From contig NC_088301.1 in assembly GCF_032854445.1 (NCBI RefSeq), positions 21,691,808 to 21,755,807 on the forward strand: a stretch of DNA of 64,000 nt, in the 5' to 3' direction. Numbering within the stretch: position 1 is the stretch's first letter; the number at the start of each line of letters is the position of its first letter. The notes beneath the pieces are model-generated. The model made no database searches, was not told the DNA's origin, and saw nothing but the letters and a program-made list of their open reading frames with translations. The DNA is from Liolophura sinensis. Taxonomy: Eukaryota > Mollusca > Polyplacophora > Chitonida > Chitonidae. Shown piece after piece: positions 12,796 to 24,780 of the stretch. The position numbers and the translations under genes were made by a program.

Positions 12796-13165
12796 TGTGA
12801 ATATATAAAATTAGTTATTTCGGAAGAGGGAAATAAACAGACCTAAGGGACCACCGCCGATTGTCCTGAAGTGCTTGGTGACTCTGTAAATCAGGGTTCA
12901 GCCCGGAATTCTTACGACGCCATGGGAACCGCCGTTCTAGACAAACCGGAAACACGATGTTAGGTCACCGTATCCTAAGCTCATAAAAGGCAATACAGGA
13001 TTAGCGTGACTTCAGCGAAAGGAGCTGCGTTCTCGAGTTATAGAAATAACGAACTGAAGAAACCTGATTGAATTTGGAGTTGTTTTTCGATGTTCTCAGT
13101 GTGGGTGATTTTGCTTACTTTTAAACTACGATATCTCGGTTATGCGACATCATGACAATAAAAAA

Positions 13166-13217
13166 GGTACATTTTTTATTTATCTATTTATCTATTTATT
13201 TATTTATTTATTTATTA
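13166..13217 (+). repeat. (TTTA)n microsatellite
   Basis: TTTATCTA and TTTA repeats that lead straight into an antisense SINE-1 fragment, so they are probably its expanded tail. Confidence 0.9.
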
Positions 13218-13302
13218 AGTTGATGGGACTAAACCGGGCAGAGACCGGGGGAAACACATCACAATCGACAGGTTGCTGCAAGACCTTCCCACGCACGTAC
13301 GG
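13195..13302 (-). mobile_element. SINE-1 fragment
   Basis: Tail, then AAACCGGGCAGAGACCGGGG and GGTTGCTGCAAGACCTTCCC. The TATACGACGG body block is deleted. Confidence 0.75.
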
Positions 13303-13362
13303 CCGGATGCACTTTTTAAACTTTATGTGGGATGCTATATAGACGCTGATATATGAGGCCCA

Positions 13363-13434
13363 GTGTTCATCGTGGGTTTCCCCCGGGGCTCCTCCTTGTT
13401 TCCTCCAGAAAGGCAATTCATTTTCTTCCCACCA
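13363..13434 (+). mobile_element. SINE-1 fragment, opposite to its neighbour
   Basis: It includes ATCGTGGGTTTCCCCCGGGG and TTTCCTCCAG. With 13195-13302 it makes an inverted pair. Confidence 0.55.
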
Positions 13435-14087
13435 ACGGGAAGGCAATACGTTTCATAAATTTATCAGCTATCGTATATTACATGTACTTATATATACTTT
13501 GGGCAGTTTTCATCCAGCCATGTTAGAAATGGTAAAGCTAATCAGTTTTACTTCTTACTTTTACTGTTGGTTACGCATTCGATCACTTTATTGGTTGGTT
13601 TGTTGAAGTTATTGATGTCTCAATTCAGCCGAATGATATGCGCCACAAACAATGCAAGGGTATGAGTGGAGCAATGTATTCAAAACAAAAAACGGTCATA
13701 CATACATACTACATACATGAAAAAAACATTGAGGAAATGCATCCAGTAAACAGACGGGTAAGCAGTTATATGCAGAAGGTTTAGTTACATGGAATAAATA
13801 AATGTCTATCTCTTCGTAAGAGTAATCCTTCTTTATACATTCTATGTACATACAGGACGACACAAGCTCAATGACTTAACTTCACCAGTCAAAACTACCT
13901 TATACTGACACAAGAATCCAATTTATCAACACTGCGCATAATGCCCGAGCATTCTGTTTTCCCTATATTAACAGAGTGAGCAAGTCTGTTGAAATAGTCA
14001 TGGTAACCTTCTGCCAGATATGATAAAAAAGGAAGAATGATATGACCATTATTTACAAGCACTAAAGTCAAAAAGTTTATTTCATTG

Positions 14088-14130
14088 TTTGTTTATTTAT
14101 TTGATAGTTGCTTCAAACCATATTCACGAA
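14088..14130 (-). mobile_element. SINE-1 tail remnant
   Basis: TTTATTTATTTGATAGTTGC followed by a diverged CATATTCACGAAT matches the antisense 3' end of the family. Confidence 0.45.
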
Positions 14131-14224
14131 TTGTTTACTTGCAGGATGACGCAGAAGACAAGTGGTCTTGAACAAATGTCATATGCAATTCTCAAACGAC
14201 CACGGGTTATTGTTACCAAGGTGC

Positions 14225-14338
14225 ATCGGTCTTCCCCGGGCTCCGTCAGGTTTCCTTCCACCATAATGCTGGCCGCCGTCGTATAAGTGAAATATTCTAG
14301 AGTACGGCGTTAAAAACCAATCAAACAAATAGATAAAT
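14225..14338 (+). mobile_element. SINE-1, 3' half
   Basis: CATAATGCTGGCCGCCGTCG, GTGAAATATTCTAGAGTACG, and a CAATCAAACAAATAGATAAA tail. The 5' half is missing. Confidence 0.9.
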
Positions 14339-15744
14339 ATATTGTTGCTAATACTCCACAAGTAGTGAGAACGGTTGAATCTGGTTTTAAACTCACATCA
14401 CTTGTGTTTCACCGATGGAACCGGTGTTATTTGAAATGAAATGTTGTAGGAATTCTACGACGATCTTCTTGTAGCTCAACGCTGATTCTCACCAGTCCTC
14501 CCGGATCACATAAGTTTCATCACCATCAACACTGGGTTACATTTAACCAACGTCATTTAGTAGGTAATAATGGTTTGTATAGTTAAGGTAATATCCGAGA
14601 GCGCCACTCGGGGGGTAATCGGAGGATGTCTTCTAATAAATCTGACCACAACGGATTCGATGAGAGACTCGATTGGGTAAAGAGCTGCCCTCCATTGGAA
14701 TGGTCTGGGCGGTAGATTAAACCGCTTGTTTAACGAGAGCATCAGACACCCTGAGATGTTATACAACTGGAGACAGAATTACAAACGGCAATGGGTCTGG
14801 CCACTTATTCCCGAAACTATACGGGTAAATTCCAGGGTGCTTACGGGTTGTCGTAGAAGCGCCATTTATCGTCTCGAATCGTCGAGAGTATACCTGTAGA
14901 ATTGGAAAAGTGGTCGGGTATAAGTATAAAGGTCCACTAGCGGTTGCCATTCCCACAGAGTAATCAACGATGTAGACACGACGAGTGTACGCCCATAAAG
15001 GAAACAAGGTGAGCAATGAGTCTCTCTCCCTCTTCCTCTCTCTCTATACATATATAGACATCTCTGGGTGTAGGTTAGAACTATAGGCATCAATGACACT
15101 GAGGACAATAGTAAAGATAATAGTGGCTACTTAATCGAAAACCATGATTGGGGCCAATGGGAGAAACAAATAGGAGGTGTGTCTAGACCTAAAGTATAAT
15201 TACAACCGACTGGAAAGTTGGGAATACCCGTGTAATAAAGTCAGTCGATCTGTCTCAATAGAGGGAACTGTAAAAGCTACTCATCAAACATCGGATGTAT
15301 TCAACTTATGGAAATTGCCTTACGGGACAAACAAAGAGAAAAGGTTGCTGTAAACTATAGTGTAGCATAGCGGGATCAGTTACCTCATCCGCAGTCGTAA
15401 ATACACAATCAATGAATTTTTGTGGCAGTACAATGAGCCATTGCTCTTGGAGATTCTAGACAGCTTTATAGAAGTTTTTCTAAACCCGATCCGAAAATTC
15501 CGGATCAAAGGAAACAATTGCATAAAGGCGCAAATATCTATATATATGTCCTCGGTGTATCCGTGCGATCAGCCATGGAGTCGTGTGACAAACGGATCGA
15601 CGTAACTAAATATTTATTTGGAAACTGGTCACAGTTGGTAACTCTTGTGTGATTACAGGAGACAATGAATCAGACGACATCGGCTTACATGCCGCGAAAG
15701 ATAAAGAATCTGATAACCAAAAAAAGATTAAACGCATAGAAAGA
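14339..15744. other. No gene seen
   Basis: Apparently unique sequence with a CT-rich tract at about 15018-15046. Confidence 0.55.
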
Positions 15745-15940
15745 GGAATCAATCCACGACAAAATGAGTCGTGCCACAGCAAATTGAGTCGTTTGACAGC
15801 AAAATGAGTCACTCCAAATCAAGATATGTCAATCCACAACAAAGAGAGTCAATCCATTCCATGGCTACTCAACAGCAAAGTGAGTCAACAAATTTAATCT
15901 ACCCATAGAGTCACCCACTAGCAAAGTGAGTGAAACCACA
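15745..15940 (+). repeat. Degenerate 20-bp tandem repeat
   Basis: Units such as AAAATGAGTCGTGCCACAGC, AAATTGAGTCGTTTGACAGC and AAAGAGAGTCAATCCATTCC follow one another, about nine in all. Confidence 0.8.
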
Positions 15941-17000
15941 GACGTGACGACAATGCGAGATTCACTCAGAATTGGGCAGGTTGTTTAATTAAAAGCGGCT
16001 TGGATTTTCCAGGGGCATTGAGGTAATTTTCCCCCCGCACAATGGCGACCCGAGTCACGTATTTTGTGACATTATTTGAACGCATTACATTTCGGCAGAG
16101 TGAGGAAAGTGATTTTCAAAACATGAAGATTTGACAGACTACGGAATACAACTATAACTATGGTTCCGTGTTCAATGAATGTTTTTGAAAACATCCTTTT
16201 CAAAAGTGTAGATCTAACATGCGTTTTGATATACATTTCCTATGGTTTTATTTGCTGATTTTCCATATTGTTTATATTTTTGTTGATTTAAATGATTGAG
16301 GTATTTCTGTTACACTCTAGGAATTCAAATAAAACATTCAAATCTAATCCATCTAGATAACTAAGCATGCTATTTTCAAATTCTTACATTCATAGTAACA
16401 CTGTGTCCATACTAGCCTCTCAAAATAGTCGTCTCAAATTTCCAAACGCCATCTCGATGGAACTGGAACTAGTCCGTTCTAGTGGTAATCAAACTAACCT
16501 GCACCAAAAATGCAAGTTCTTTTTATGTCCTTGTGGGTTGAATTATGAACATTGGGGTTGTTTCTACAGACAGCAACGGAAATATAACAGTTTTTGTGTA
16601 GGGTATCATTTCAAAAGCACAAGTATAGGTTCGACTCAGTGTTTAAAATGACACTCCGAGTACATGAAGAAGGATTACGTCCCACCCCAGGTGCCTGACA
16701 AACCTCCTGACATTGTTCCATACTACTTGTATAAATAGAAGGCGTGCCATGGCATCCTATTTGGTTAATCAACACTAACCCACCAGTGCGAATCATGCTT
16801 TTCCTGTCGCGCTGAGGAATGTTATCTTTGCATTGTAAATGGCACTATGATGAAACTTTAAACCTTTAATTCGTTACATTTATTTGGAAGAATGCATGGG
16901 GAATGCGTTGATTTTAGGGGGAAACAAGTATTCGCATTTGACAATTCTCATAAACAACTACATATCTAGCCGTTGAAAGAGACATTTGTCTCCCAACGGT
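15941..17000. other. No gene seen
   Basis: A plus-strand frame at 16367-16651 contains several Cys but no exon borders I would trust. Confidence 0.5.
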
Positions 17001-17085
17001 CAACTAAGATGGACGGCCCAGGTCAATAATCGCAAGGCAAGTTCCCTGAACAACGTATAACACAAAACCACCAAAGAACTAAAAA
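17000..17085 (-). repeat. Diverged repeat shared with 7025-7115
   Basis: Same orientation as the 7-kb copy. Translated, both give RCxGNxxCDY, but this copy stops directly afterwards, so any coding potential here is lost. Confidence 0.5.
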
Positions 17086-17757
17086 AAGTATACAAAGTAC
17101 AAACTTAGAACGGAATCGTACAAAGAGAAACAGCCAATAGTTTTCTGTGACGTTGGAAAGACGGAAGATACATGTATGAGTGAAATCAGTATTCACATCG
17201 TGTAATCGAACAATGTGCATTGATTTTTATTCTCAGATGTACGAAAATACCGTATTTGAAAATGCCGCATATTTATATATTATTTCAAAGTTGAAATTCC
17301 TTCCCTGGGGTGTTAATGATCAGTTTGATGGAGAATAAAACCACAATTATGTAACATGCCAATGTCTCTAAAGCTAAAGAAAGCTCTGGTCGTGAACATT
17401 TTCCTCGACAGGAAATTGAACAGTACCCGACCTGATAAACGTATATATAACAAAGCTAGAAATCGATCAACATAGAAAAATGTAAACGTGAGGAGAAATA
17501 GCAGTTTGTAATAATACAGCAATGTAGTTCTATTAATAAGAGGATGTACGTGTTGGAGGGGGCAGTAAGGCTATGCCAAACGGGAATAGAAATTATGGAT
17601 TATGGATATATCTTCGAGAAAATTCCATAAGTCTGGTAAAGAGGCAAACCGTGTGAGCAGAATACAGTCTGTGAGCTAATGATGTAAACCCCATGGTAAC
17701 TTTGTCTTGGAGCAAGATTTTTGCTTATCCTTGCGTTCGCAGTTATCAATATTTTAC

Positions 17758-18062
17758 ATGTGTGTAAGCCCCCTTGAGCCTTCTGTGGCATCACGTTCGC
17801 TGTCATGTATAAGGCATCCCACTCCACAGCTTCTGTATATTTAGCCATTTTTTCAGTGATATTGTAATACGACGGAGGGCCTTTGATTCCTCGACGACCG
17901 ATGAAGATCAGTGGAACCTTGATGGGGGGTCGATTGGCACTGATCCAATATCTGCTATGTGACGGTGACAACAGCCATTGTTCATCGCACCTCAGATCTG
18001 AGCGCAAACCCCCTGGGTTATACCAGACTGCTCCTCTCAAACCCACGAAGTTGTCAGTCCGT
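17758..18062 (-). CDS. Candidate internal exon of an unrecognised gene
   Basis: On the minus strand a long open frame covers 17600-18115, with a TAA immediately upstream and no initiating ATG at its head, so it is read here as an internal exon. A good acceptor (GTTCTGTTTGTGTGGAAC followed by TTTGTTAG) starts it at 18062 and a GTAAAA donor ends it at 17758, giving 305 nt and about 101 residues. The product reads RTDNFVGLRGAVWYNPGG onward, then CDEQWLLSPSHSRYWISANR and later EWDALYMTANVMPQKAQGG, a mixed composition rich in W, Y, P and G. I recognise no family. No partner exons were identified with confidence. Length, composition and splice sites support coding; the lack of neighbours argues for caution. 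Confidence 0.42.
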
Positions 18063-18539
18063 CTAACAAAGTTCCACACAAACAGAACACTCCAGAATGA
18101 TATTGTGGCTTTCAAATCCGCTTAAATTAAACATCAAACGGTTTCTGAGCCGAACTGATAGCTCCCAAAGTGGTTAAGCAGCAAATCGTTGCTGTTTCTT
18201 TGCTTGTCCAATGACACGTTTATCCAATTAGCACCAGCAACATTTAGCAGTCTAGCCTGTCAAAATAAATTAATATGTTTATTAAGCGGAATTGCTGTTT
18301 TACTATATACCACAGAGGACAAATTCATAGGGCAAATCCTATAAGAATTCAACAAAAATCAATAACCAAAATCAATCAATTAATCTGTCGGATACAAAGG
18401 CCTCAGTAGATACGGCTTTAGCAGATACAATCTGATACCGCAACACTGATAGCAGCAGCTCTTCTTTGTGGTATCTATTTGTTCGTCAGTCGACAAAAGC
18501 ATCTTATTTCTACACGTAATCTTCGAATTAAAATGGCAA

Positions 18540-18872
18540 AAAGAAAAAAAATGCTCCCACACAAATCCTTTTGTCGTTGTAAAATTTCAGATAATCCTCC
18601 ACACGGAGACGTGATTGTTTGACGATCGCCTCTTCATTGCGTCGTGAATATAACACACGACAGCACAGTGTATAAAGACCACGACGTGATTTTATCTCAA
18701 ACGTGTCTCCTATCTTCCTGTCAATAAAGCTCAGTATTATGCTGTTGATCAATAACGACTCTGCACGGACAGTGCATTCGCCACACAAGATGCCACGGCT
18801 TGGTTGGCGGGATGTGTATAGCGTGAGCCTTTTCTTTATCGTATCACAGATAAAACTCACAATACCAGGCAT
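18540..18872 (-). CDS. Weak candidate coding segment upstream of the 17.8-kb exon
   Basis: A minus-strand frame of about 110 codons from an ATG at 18872 contains basic, mixed-composition sequence (SRQPSRGILCGECTVRAESL, then NEEAIVKQSRLRVEDYLKFY) and ends in a run of Phe from a T tract. It lies about 480 bp upstream of the 17758-18062 candidate on the same strand, so the two could belong to one gene. An overlapping opposite-strand frame and the absence of a recognised domain keep confidence low. Confidence 0.2.
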
Positions 18873-19390
18873 TCTTTCCTATCCAGATCACACAGAAAAC
18901 ACTAAATGTCTTTAAAATGAAACATTTTTTATAAACCTTTTTGCCCGAAAGGTTATACGTCACACACACAATTGTCTTAAGTCGGATTTATTCGGCAGCT
19001 GTGTGCTATTTCTAAAACGAGAATCGTGCACATGATCCAAACTGGTCTTAATTTATGGCTTTTCCGCTTCATGAGTCAACTTCGCTAATACAAAGTCAAT
19101 TTTCCATCACGGTGGCCGGCTTTACAGCTTGTTGTTCTTGTCGCTTCAAAAACTCGGGAATTGAATGAATATCATGTTTTGGTAAAATGCGGTTGGCAAA
19201 GTCTGTTAGTCTAAATATTGCCAGCTGGTCGTTTGCGAGCCTTTTGTCATAACACAGGATAATGGTCCTAAACCAATGTGCAACTGCGTTGCAACTACAT
19301 CAAAAGAATGCAGAAATCCTATTTTACAATGGTATAGTAAACCGCCAGTTGCCCGCTCAGAGACTTTTGAGAGCAAAGGAAAAAATATAA

Positions 19391-20060
19391 GACTACTGAA
19401 ATCCCTCGTTTGACCACAGCTTGACACAAATCTATATTATATAACTGTCAATAAATATAACAAATATTCTTGAGGATAGAACATGCCCAGCTGAGAGATG
19501 ACAAGATAAAATGACCAAGGCAAAATCTCGTTTTGTACTACAAAAAACAAGGCAATTGTCAACAACCTTAATTACATTCTTTGTAACTTTCTAGTCACAG
19601 CAAATTAAAAACTGTGACAAAGGTCTATGTATGGTATTGATAAGGCGGTGAAAATCAAAGTTTACAAATACGTGGTTTAAGGCAATAACCTAATATATGC
19701 CGGACAACATATAGAGCTGTATTCAGCCACATAACAATCTTTGTACTATACATTCAACGCGCTGAATGAATACTACTTCCGGTATGAGCGTAAACCAATA
19801 AAATACTTCGGAAATGCTGATAAGACTGCCGAATATGGATGGTAGTGAATACCACTCCCGGACAGTACAAAAACCAATAAAACACAACGGAAATGCTGAT
19901 AAGACTACTGAATGTGTCTTATCCATTGAAATCGCCTGTTTGACCCCAGCCTGGCACAATTCTGCTCACTGTACTTAAATGTCAAATATAGCACGAACGT
20001 TGAGGACAGAATATGTCCACGAGATGACAAGATAATTTGACCAATAACGGGGTTTAGCGT
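19391..20060 (+). repeat. Nested local duplications
   Basis: The segment at about 19391-19530 recurs at 19904-20045 (TTGACCACAGCTTGACACAA against TTGACCCCAGCCTGGCACAA; GATGACAAGATAAAATGACC against GATGACAAGATAATTTGACC). Between them, CGGAAATGCTGATAAGACT appears at about 19809 and 19889. Confidence 0.8.
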
Positions 20061-20689
20061 GGGCATTCGAGTATCGCTTTTCTCGCTGATCGCCTTCAAA
20101 CACAATCGATTTCAAGGTGCATTTAATTTCGGGTGATTAACTTAAGTATTTTAATGCTAATTTCAACATCTTTAAGAGTGAAGAGCAATTAATTAAGCCT
20201 ATTTTTTTACCAATGTAGGATTATAGCAAGAGGAATTTATTTTTCAATAATAGGGGATGATTCTACAACGGCAGTGTTGCTTTAAGCTTGGGAACAACTT
20301 GAAATTTGAACTTAATTCGATGTAAACTGAGAGACAAATTGAAAAAGTTTAAATTTTAATTTAATCAAAGAATGACTTTACGAAACAGACATTAGCGCAT
20401 TGCTCCGGGTTATATGGTTTCACGTCGTGGACGAATAGAGAAGGTGGTCCTAGCAAATCAGACGTATCAAATAAACTTACGACTAAAAGTTGGTTTGCAC
20501 TTAATATGTATGGACGATACGAGAATAGTCAGTGTCCCACCATGCTCTCCACCTCGTGACAAGGTTAATTCGTGTTCGTTTCTTATCAGGGCAACTCTGA
20601 CCTCACTAAATCAGAGGTAGGTACTCAATGTTGTTCTACCGGTTGAGCTATTTCACAAGGGGAACGGATGTTTCTGCTGGAAAGTAGAA

Positions 20690-20860
20690 CGGAACTACAA
20701 GAATATAATTAAGACGTAGAGCATAGAGAGAAAAAACCGGAGCAGCGACGACGGTGTGATGGCTAGCAAATGGTCACGCGTAACAGGTGAAAAACGGCGT
20801 CTTGTCAATTTACCTCAGTCAAAGTTTTATTCTAACTGTTCATGTGAATGCACAAATAGT
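20690..20860 (+). repeat. Dispersed repeat R2, copy 1
   Basis: Shares CATAGAGAGAAAAAACCGGA, GCGACGACGGTGTGATGG and TCTAACTGTTCATGTGAAT with the copy at 50908-51070. Confidence 0.65.
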
Positions 20861-21715
20861 AGCAAATTACACGTGACTTAGCACTATGGTTTAAGTATAA
20901 ATAGGTATCAAGACTATAATTCTATTAAAATTTGATTCCACATTTTAATTTTAACACAATTATGAAAATTTGGTATGTAAGATACATATAAGTTTATATA
21001 TTACAACTGTGTCCATTTTCACCCATGTGAGCTGCCGATGAATATAAAGGACACGTATAAGCAACCAATCAAACCAATCTCTGCGTTTGGATATTCGACT
21101 GAAGCCGCGCTGACCCCTGACAATAATTCCTGGTGCACTTTAGCGTCACCCTCATCTGGCTCTCGTTCTTTATCGTGATATTTCGGTCGCAGCTTTAAAA
21201 ACGACTGGAAAGCGCACTGAGAAAAAACATTAAGAAGCATTACTATCTGCTGAGAGGTGTCGGGTCGAGCTGGCGGTAAAGGCCGGGCGCCCCTACAGAA
21301 AGGCCAGTTTACAGATGTTTGTTATGCAGTTTGGACGGTATGGTGTTCACGCTGCTGTGATCGGTCGCCTTTCCGGTCATATCTGCTCAGCTGCACCGAG
21401 TTGACTTAGCGATGATTGACACATGCCCCTGCACGCTGCTACTATAACGGTACATCAGCCCGTCAAAGCACGGTGATGACCACTGGCTTAGACGCAGAAG
21501 TCAGGGAGCCAAGCTAATGTACACATGGGCAGCGGGACAATATTTAAAACCTTCCATGTGTGCTAAGGCCACACGCATAACCCTGTTTTGAGAGGGGTTG
21601 TTAAGAGTCACCCTGGTTATAATGAGTAACACTTTGTAAGTATATGTAGGTATAAACAAAGCTTGGAAAACGACTATGTCTGACGAAGTTTTTGATGATT
21701 CTTTTATGAATCATA

Positions 21716-21808
21716 CAATGTTGTTATGGATCTAGCAATGTTGTTATGGATCTAGCAATGTTGTTATGGATCTAACAATGTTGTTATGGATCTAGCAATG
21801 TTGTTATT
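21716..21808 (+). repeat. 20-bp tandem repeat, left arm
   Basis: AATGTTGTTATGGATCTAGC repeated about 4.5 times almost perfectly. Confidence 0.95.
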
Positions 21809-21843
21809 AGCTCAAAGCTAGCTGAACGTACTTACGTCACGCT

Positions 21844-22102
21844 CAGCTCCGTGGCTCAGTTGGTTAGCGCGCTAGCGCAGCGTAATGACCCAGGCGCCTC
21901 TCACCACTGCGGTCGGTATGAGTTCAAGTACAGCTCATGTTGGCTTCCTCTCCGGGCGTAAGTGGGAAGGTCAGCAGCAACCTGCGGATAGTCGTGGATT
22001 TTTTCCGGGCTCTGCTCGGTTTCCTCTCACCATAATGCTGGCCGCCGTCGTATAAGTGAAATATTCTTGAGTACGGCGTAAAACAAGAATGAAATAAATA
22101 TT
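21844..22102 (+). mobile_element. Full-length SINE-1 (reference copy), inserted in a 20-bp array
   Basis: This is the best complete copy of the dominant family. The tRNA-like head has A box TGGCTCAGTTGG (21852-21863) and B box GAGTTCAAGTA (21920-21930), so RNA polymerase III transcription is expected. The body carries CATAATGCTGGCCGCCGTCG and GTATAAGTGAAATATTCTTG. The 3' end is GAGTACGGCGTAAAAC followed by an A/T-rich tail. It splits an array of TGTTATGGATCTAGCAA units at 21716-21808 and 22201-22290. The family is probably mobilised by a LINE partner not present here. Confidence 0.95.
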
Positions 22103-22200
22103 GTTATTATTTATTTTATATAACCGTCTTGTTATAATTCCAGCTATTTAAGTTGTTATGAACTTGGGATTGTGGTTATGAATTTATAGCAATAGTGTTT

Positions 22201-22340
22201 TGGAACTAACCATACTGTTATGGATCTAACAACGTTGTCATAGATCTAACAGTGTTGTTAAGTATGTAACAATGCTGTTATGCATCATATTTTTATGGTT
22301 CTAATAAATTTGTTATGTGTATCTAGCAACGTTGTCATTG
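22201..22340 (+). repeat. 20-bp tandem repeat, right arm, degenerate
   Basis: Diverged units of the same repeat (CTGTTATGGATCTAACAACG, then TTGTCATAGATCTAACAGTG) resume after the SINE at 21844-22102. Confidence 0.75.
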
Positions 22341-23769
22341 ATGTATTGCAGTAGTGTTTTCAAACCAGCCATGAATATTGTTGTCTTATTCTGGACCTAT
22401 GTAAATGTGATTACATAGACCTAACAAAAATTATCAATCAGTTGTGAAAATGTGTATTTCAACGAGTAGCTACAAATATTTAGGACTTAGCTCTCAGAGT
22501 CACAGTTTGAAACTAAAGATAATGTGTTGAGAGGAAAAATGGTATGCGATTTTCTTGTGTTACTTGTCTGTGGAATTTTACTGAGAAGTAAGTACTCGAA
22601 TACAGTGTACAACTATCAGTCACAGTTGTGGATGAGGGCGTCACTTTTATTTGAAGAAACAGCGAGAAAAGTGTCCTTCTTACTTCCCAACTTTCATAAT
22701 TCGAGTGTCTGTCCATTGTATCTACAATATGAGCAGGATGGACAGGTTCATGGAAACCCTGTTCATGATACTATAGGTTATATTTAACGATTCCTTTAGA
22801 GCGACAATGAACGAACCGCAGATCGCCCAACAAAACGGCTGCACACGAGTCTACTGCTGATCAAACCTAGATTGACGCAGTGACGTCGTTCAGTAATTAC
22901 ACCTCGATGGTTTACTAGATTCGTCAACCTTTCTGTAAAGGATTACGTGACTGATGCGAACTCTCACGTAACGGGTTCTCCTCATGGCTAGATACCATCA
23001 AGCTTGTAATCGATTTTCGATCTGTATGGCCAGGTATAGGCTTAATATTGCTAACCCGAACGGCAAGGTGCGCGGAGTCAGTTGGAGGTGACATTTGACA
23101 TCGTACCATGACAGACAATTAACCATTCCATTCGCTTCACTAACAGTCTCTCAGCCCGCGCGGTTGGGTCACAATTACTGGCTGGGAGCTCGTTCACCGA
23201 GACTGGAGGTGAGACAGCCGAGTCTAACGAATTTAACCTTTTCAACTTAAGTTCCATTGATATTCCGCATTGACTTTTTGTAGCCCACGCCGGATATTTC
23301 CTTCTTTGCCATTTTGCCCAATGCGATCGGCTGCCAATCAGCCGTAGGCTCCTATAAGCGGCAGCTTACCGTGGCTATTGTCTCCCATCTAGGCAACCAA
23401 TCTACATCCGGTGACGAGTTAAAGTCCAGGTGACAAGGAACAGCACAGTCGCCTTAAGCCTGAGCAGAAAAGCTTAGATCTCGTTCAGACTTTTACTAGA
23501 CAAGTTCCAGAAAGTTCCTCAAACGCCCGCCACGCCGATGTGACAGGCTTAAGTAAGCGATCCATCATGTAAGGGTTACAGTACCTTGCTTCTGGGAGTC
23601 CTCGATCATCCCAGAGTAATTATGCGCCCGTAGTCTTCTGTATCTGTGATAACAGCGTAATGATACGCGCGTGATCCTCTGACACTGTATATACTTCAAA
23701 GTAGGTTTCCCAAACGCGAAACATAGAGATGTGACGTGTTTAATTTAAGGACCAGTCGTCTAATTGTGC
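22341..23769. other. No gene seen
   Basis: The stretch at 23250-23470 is somewhat GC-richer and carries GCCAATC at about 23334 and CAACCAATC near 23395, but no adjoining exon is recognised. Confidence 0.5.
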
Positions 23770-23980
23770 GAGGGCTTCGGTGGCCCAGTGGTTAGAGTGT
23801 TAGCGCAGCACTCAAGAGCCGTTCACCAATGCGAAGTCCAGCTGACACTGGCTTCCTCTCCGGTCGTACTTGTGAAGGTCTTCGAGCAAACTTTTATGGG
23901 GCTTCCATGGGCTCTGTCGAGTTTCCTCCTACTATATATAAGTGAAATATTCTTGAAGTACAGCGTAAAACTCCGATCAG
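23770..23980 (+). mobile_element. SINE-1, near full length
   Basis: A box region GGTGGCCCAGTGGTTAGAG. The B box is eroded (GCGAAGTCCAGC). The CATAATGCTGG block is deleted before TATAAGTGAAATATTCTTGA. Confidence 0.88.
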
Positions 23981-24241
23981 GCTGTCTTCATGACCAAAGC
24001 GTGGTTGTAATCCACGATCACCGAGTGATTGTACTCCCGTGATCCTCTGTCTATCGATGATTACAGAGTAATTATACGTTTGAATATGACCACATCACAA
24101 GCCAACCGTAAATACTAGGCAGGTATAATATATCGAGATGATATATGCCTACGTCTATTACACAGGGCATAGAACTCGAGGCGACCACAGAAAGAATAAT
24201 AGGATGTGTTTTCATTTATTTAATTATTTATTTGATCTGGT

Positions 24242-24372
24242 GATCTTCAGCAACCTGTGGATGGTCGTGGGTTTCCCCAGGCACTGCCCGGTTTCCTCTC
24301 ACCATTATTCTGGCCGCCGTCGTATTAGTGAAATATTCTTGAGAACGGCGTAAAACATCAATCACATAAATA
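24242..24372 (+). mobile_element. SINE-1, 3' half, tail-to-tail with its neighbour
   Basis: From CAGCAACCTGTGGATGGTCG to CATCAATCACATAAATAAA. A reversed copy begins 4 bp later. Confidence 0.92.
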
Positions 24373-24375
24373 AAA

Positions 24376-24492
24376 AAAATATTTGATTGGTATTTTACGC
24401 CTATGGTAAATAATGGTATACTCCATGCACTTATATGAGGTCGGCCAGGGTTTATTGGTGGAGGAAACCGAGGAGAGACCTGAGGAAACCAT
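24376..24492 (-). mobile_element. SINE-1, diverged, reversed
   Basis: TTTGATTGGTATTTTACGCC then a diverged body with GGAGGAAACCGAGGAGAGAC. It forms a near-palindromic pair with 24242-24372. Confidence 0.75.
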
Positions 24493-24694
24493 CGTACTTC
24501 ACCAGGAATATGACAAAGCTCATGCTGAAAGCACGTGTTGTACACAGGAGACGACCAGGGGCAACTGCTGTCTACACTGGCTTAACATCACTACCACTGC
24601 TAGACAAGTTTGTTGGATTGTCTAGGAGTAGCTTCACCAACGGTGTCCTCACTCGGACCTATCAGTGTTCATCGATGGATGCAATTACGTTACC

Positions 24695-24780
24695 CTGAAA
24701 AAATGACTCTGTTAATTTTAACAGAAAGTCTGAGTGACGCTAGAATGTATTCTGTTATAACATGATATTCTGTCATATTT
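24695..24780 (+). mobile_element. Left half of a CTGTTAA inverted-repeat element
   Basis: CTCTGTTAATTTTAACAGAA, then GAGTGACGCTAGAATGTATT, then the core. It is cut at ATATTTAACTGG, where the 28-bp array starts. Confidence 0.8.
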
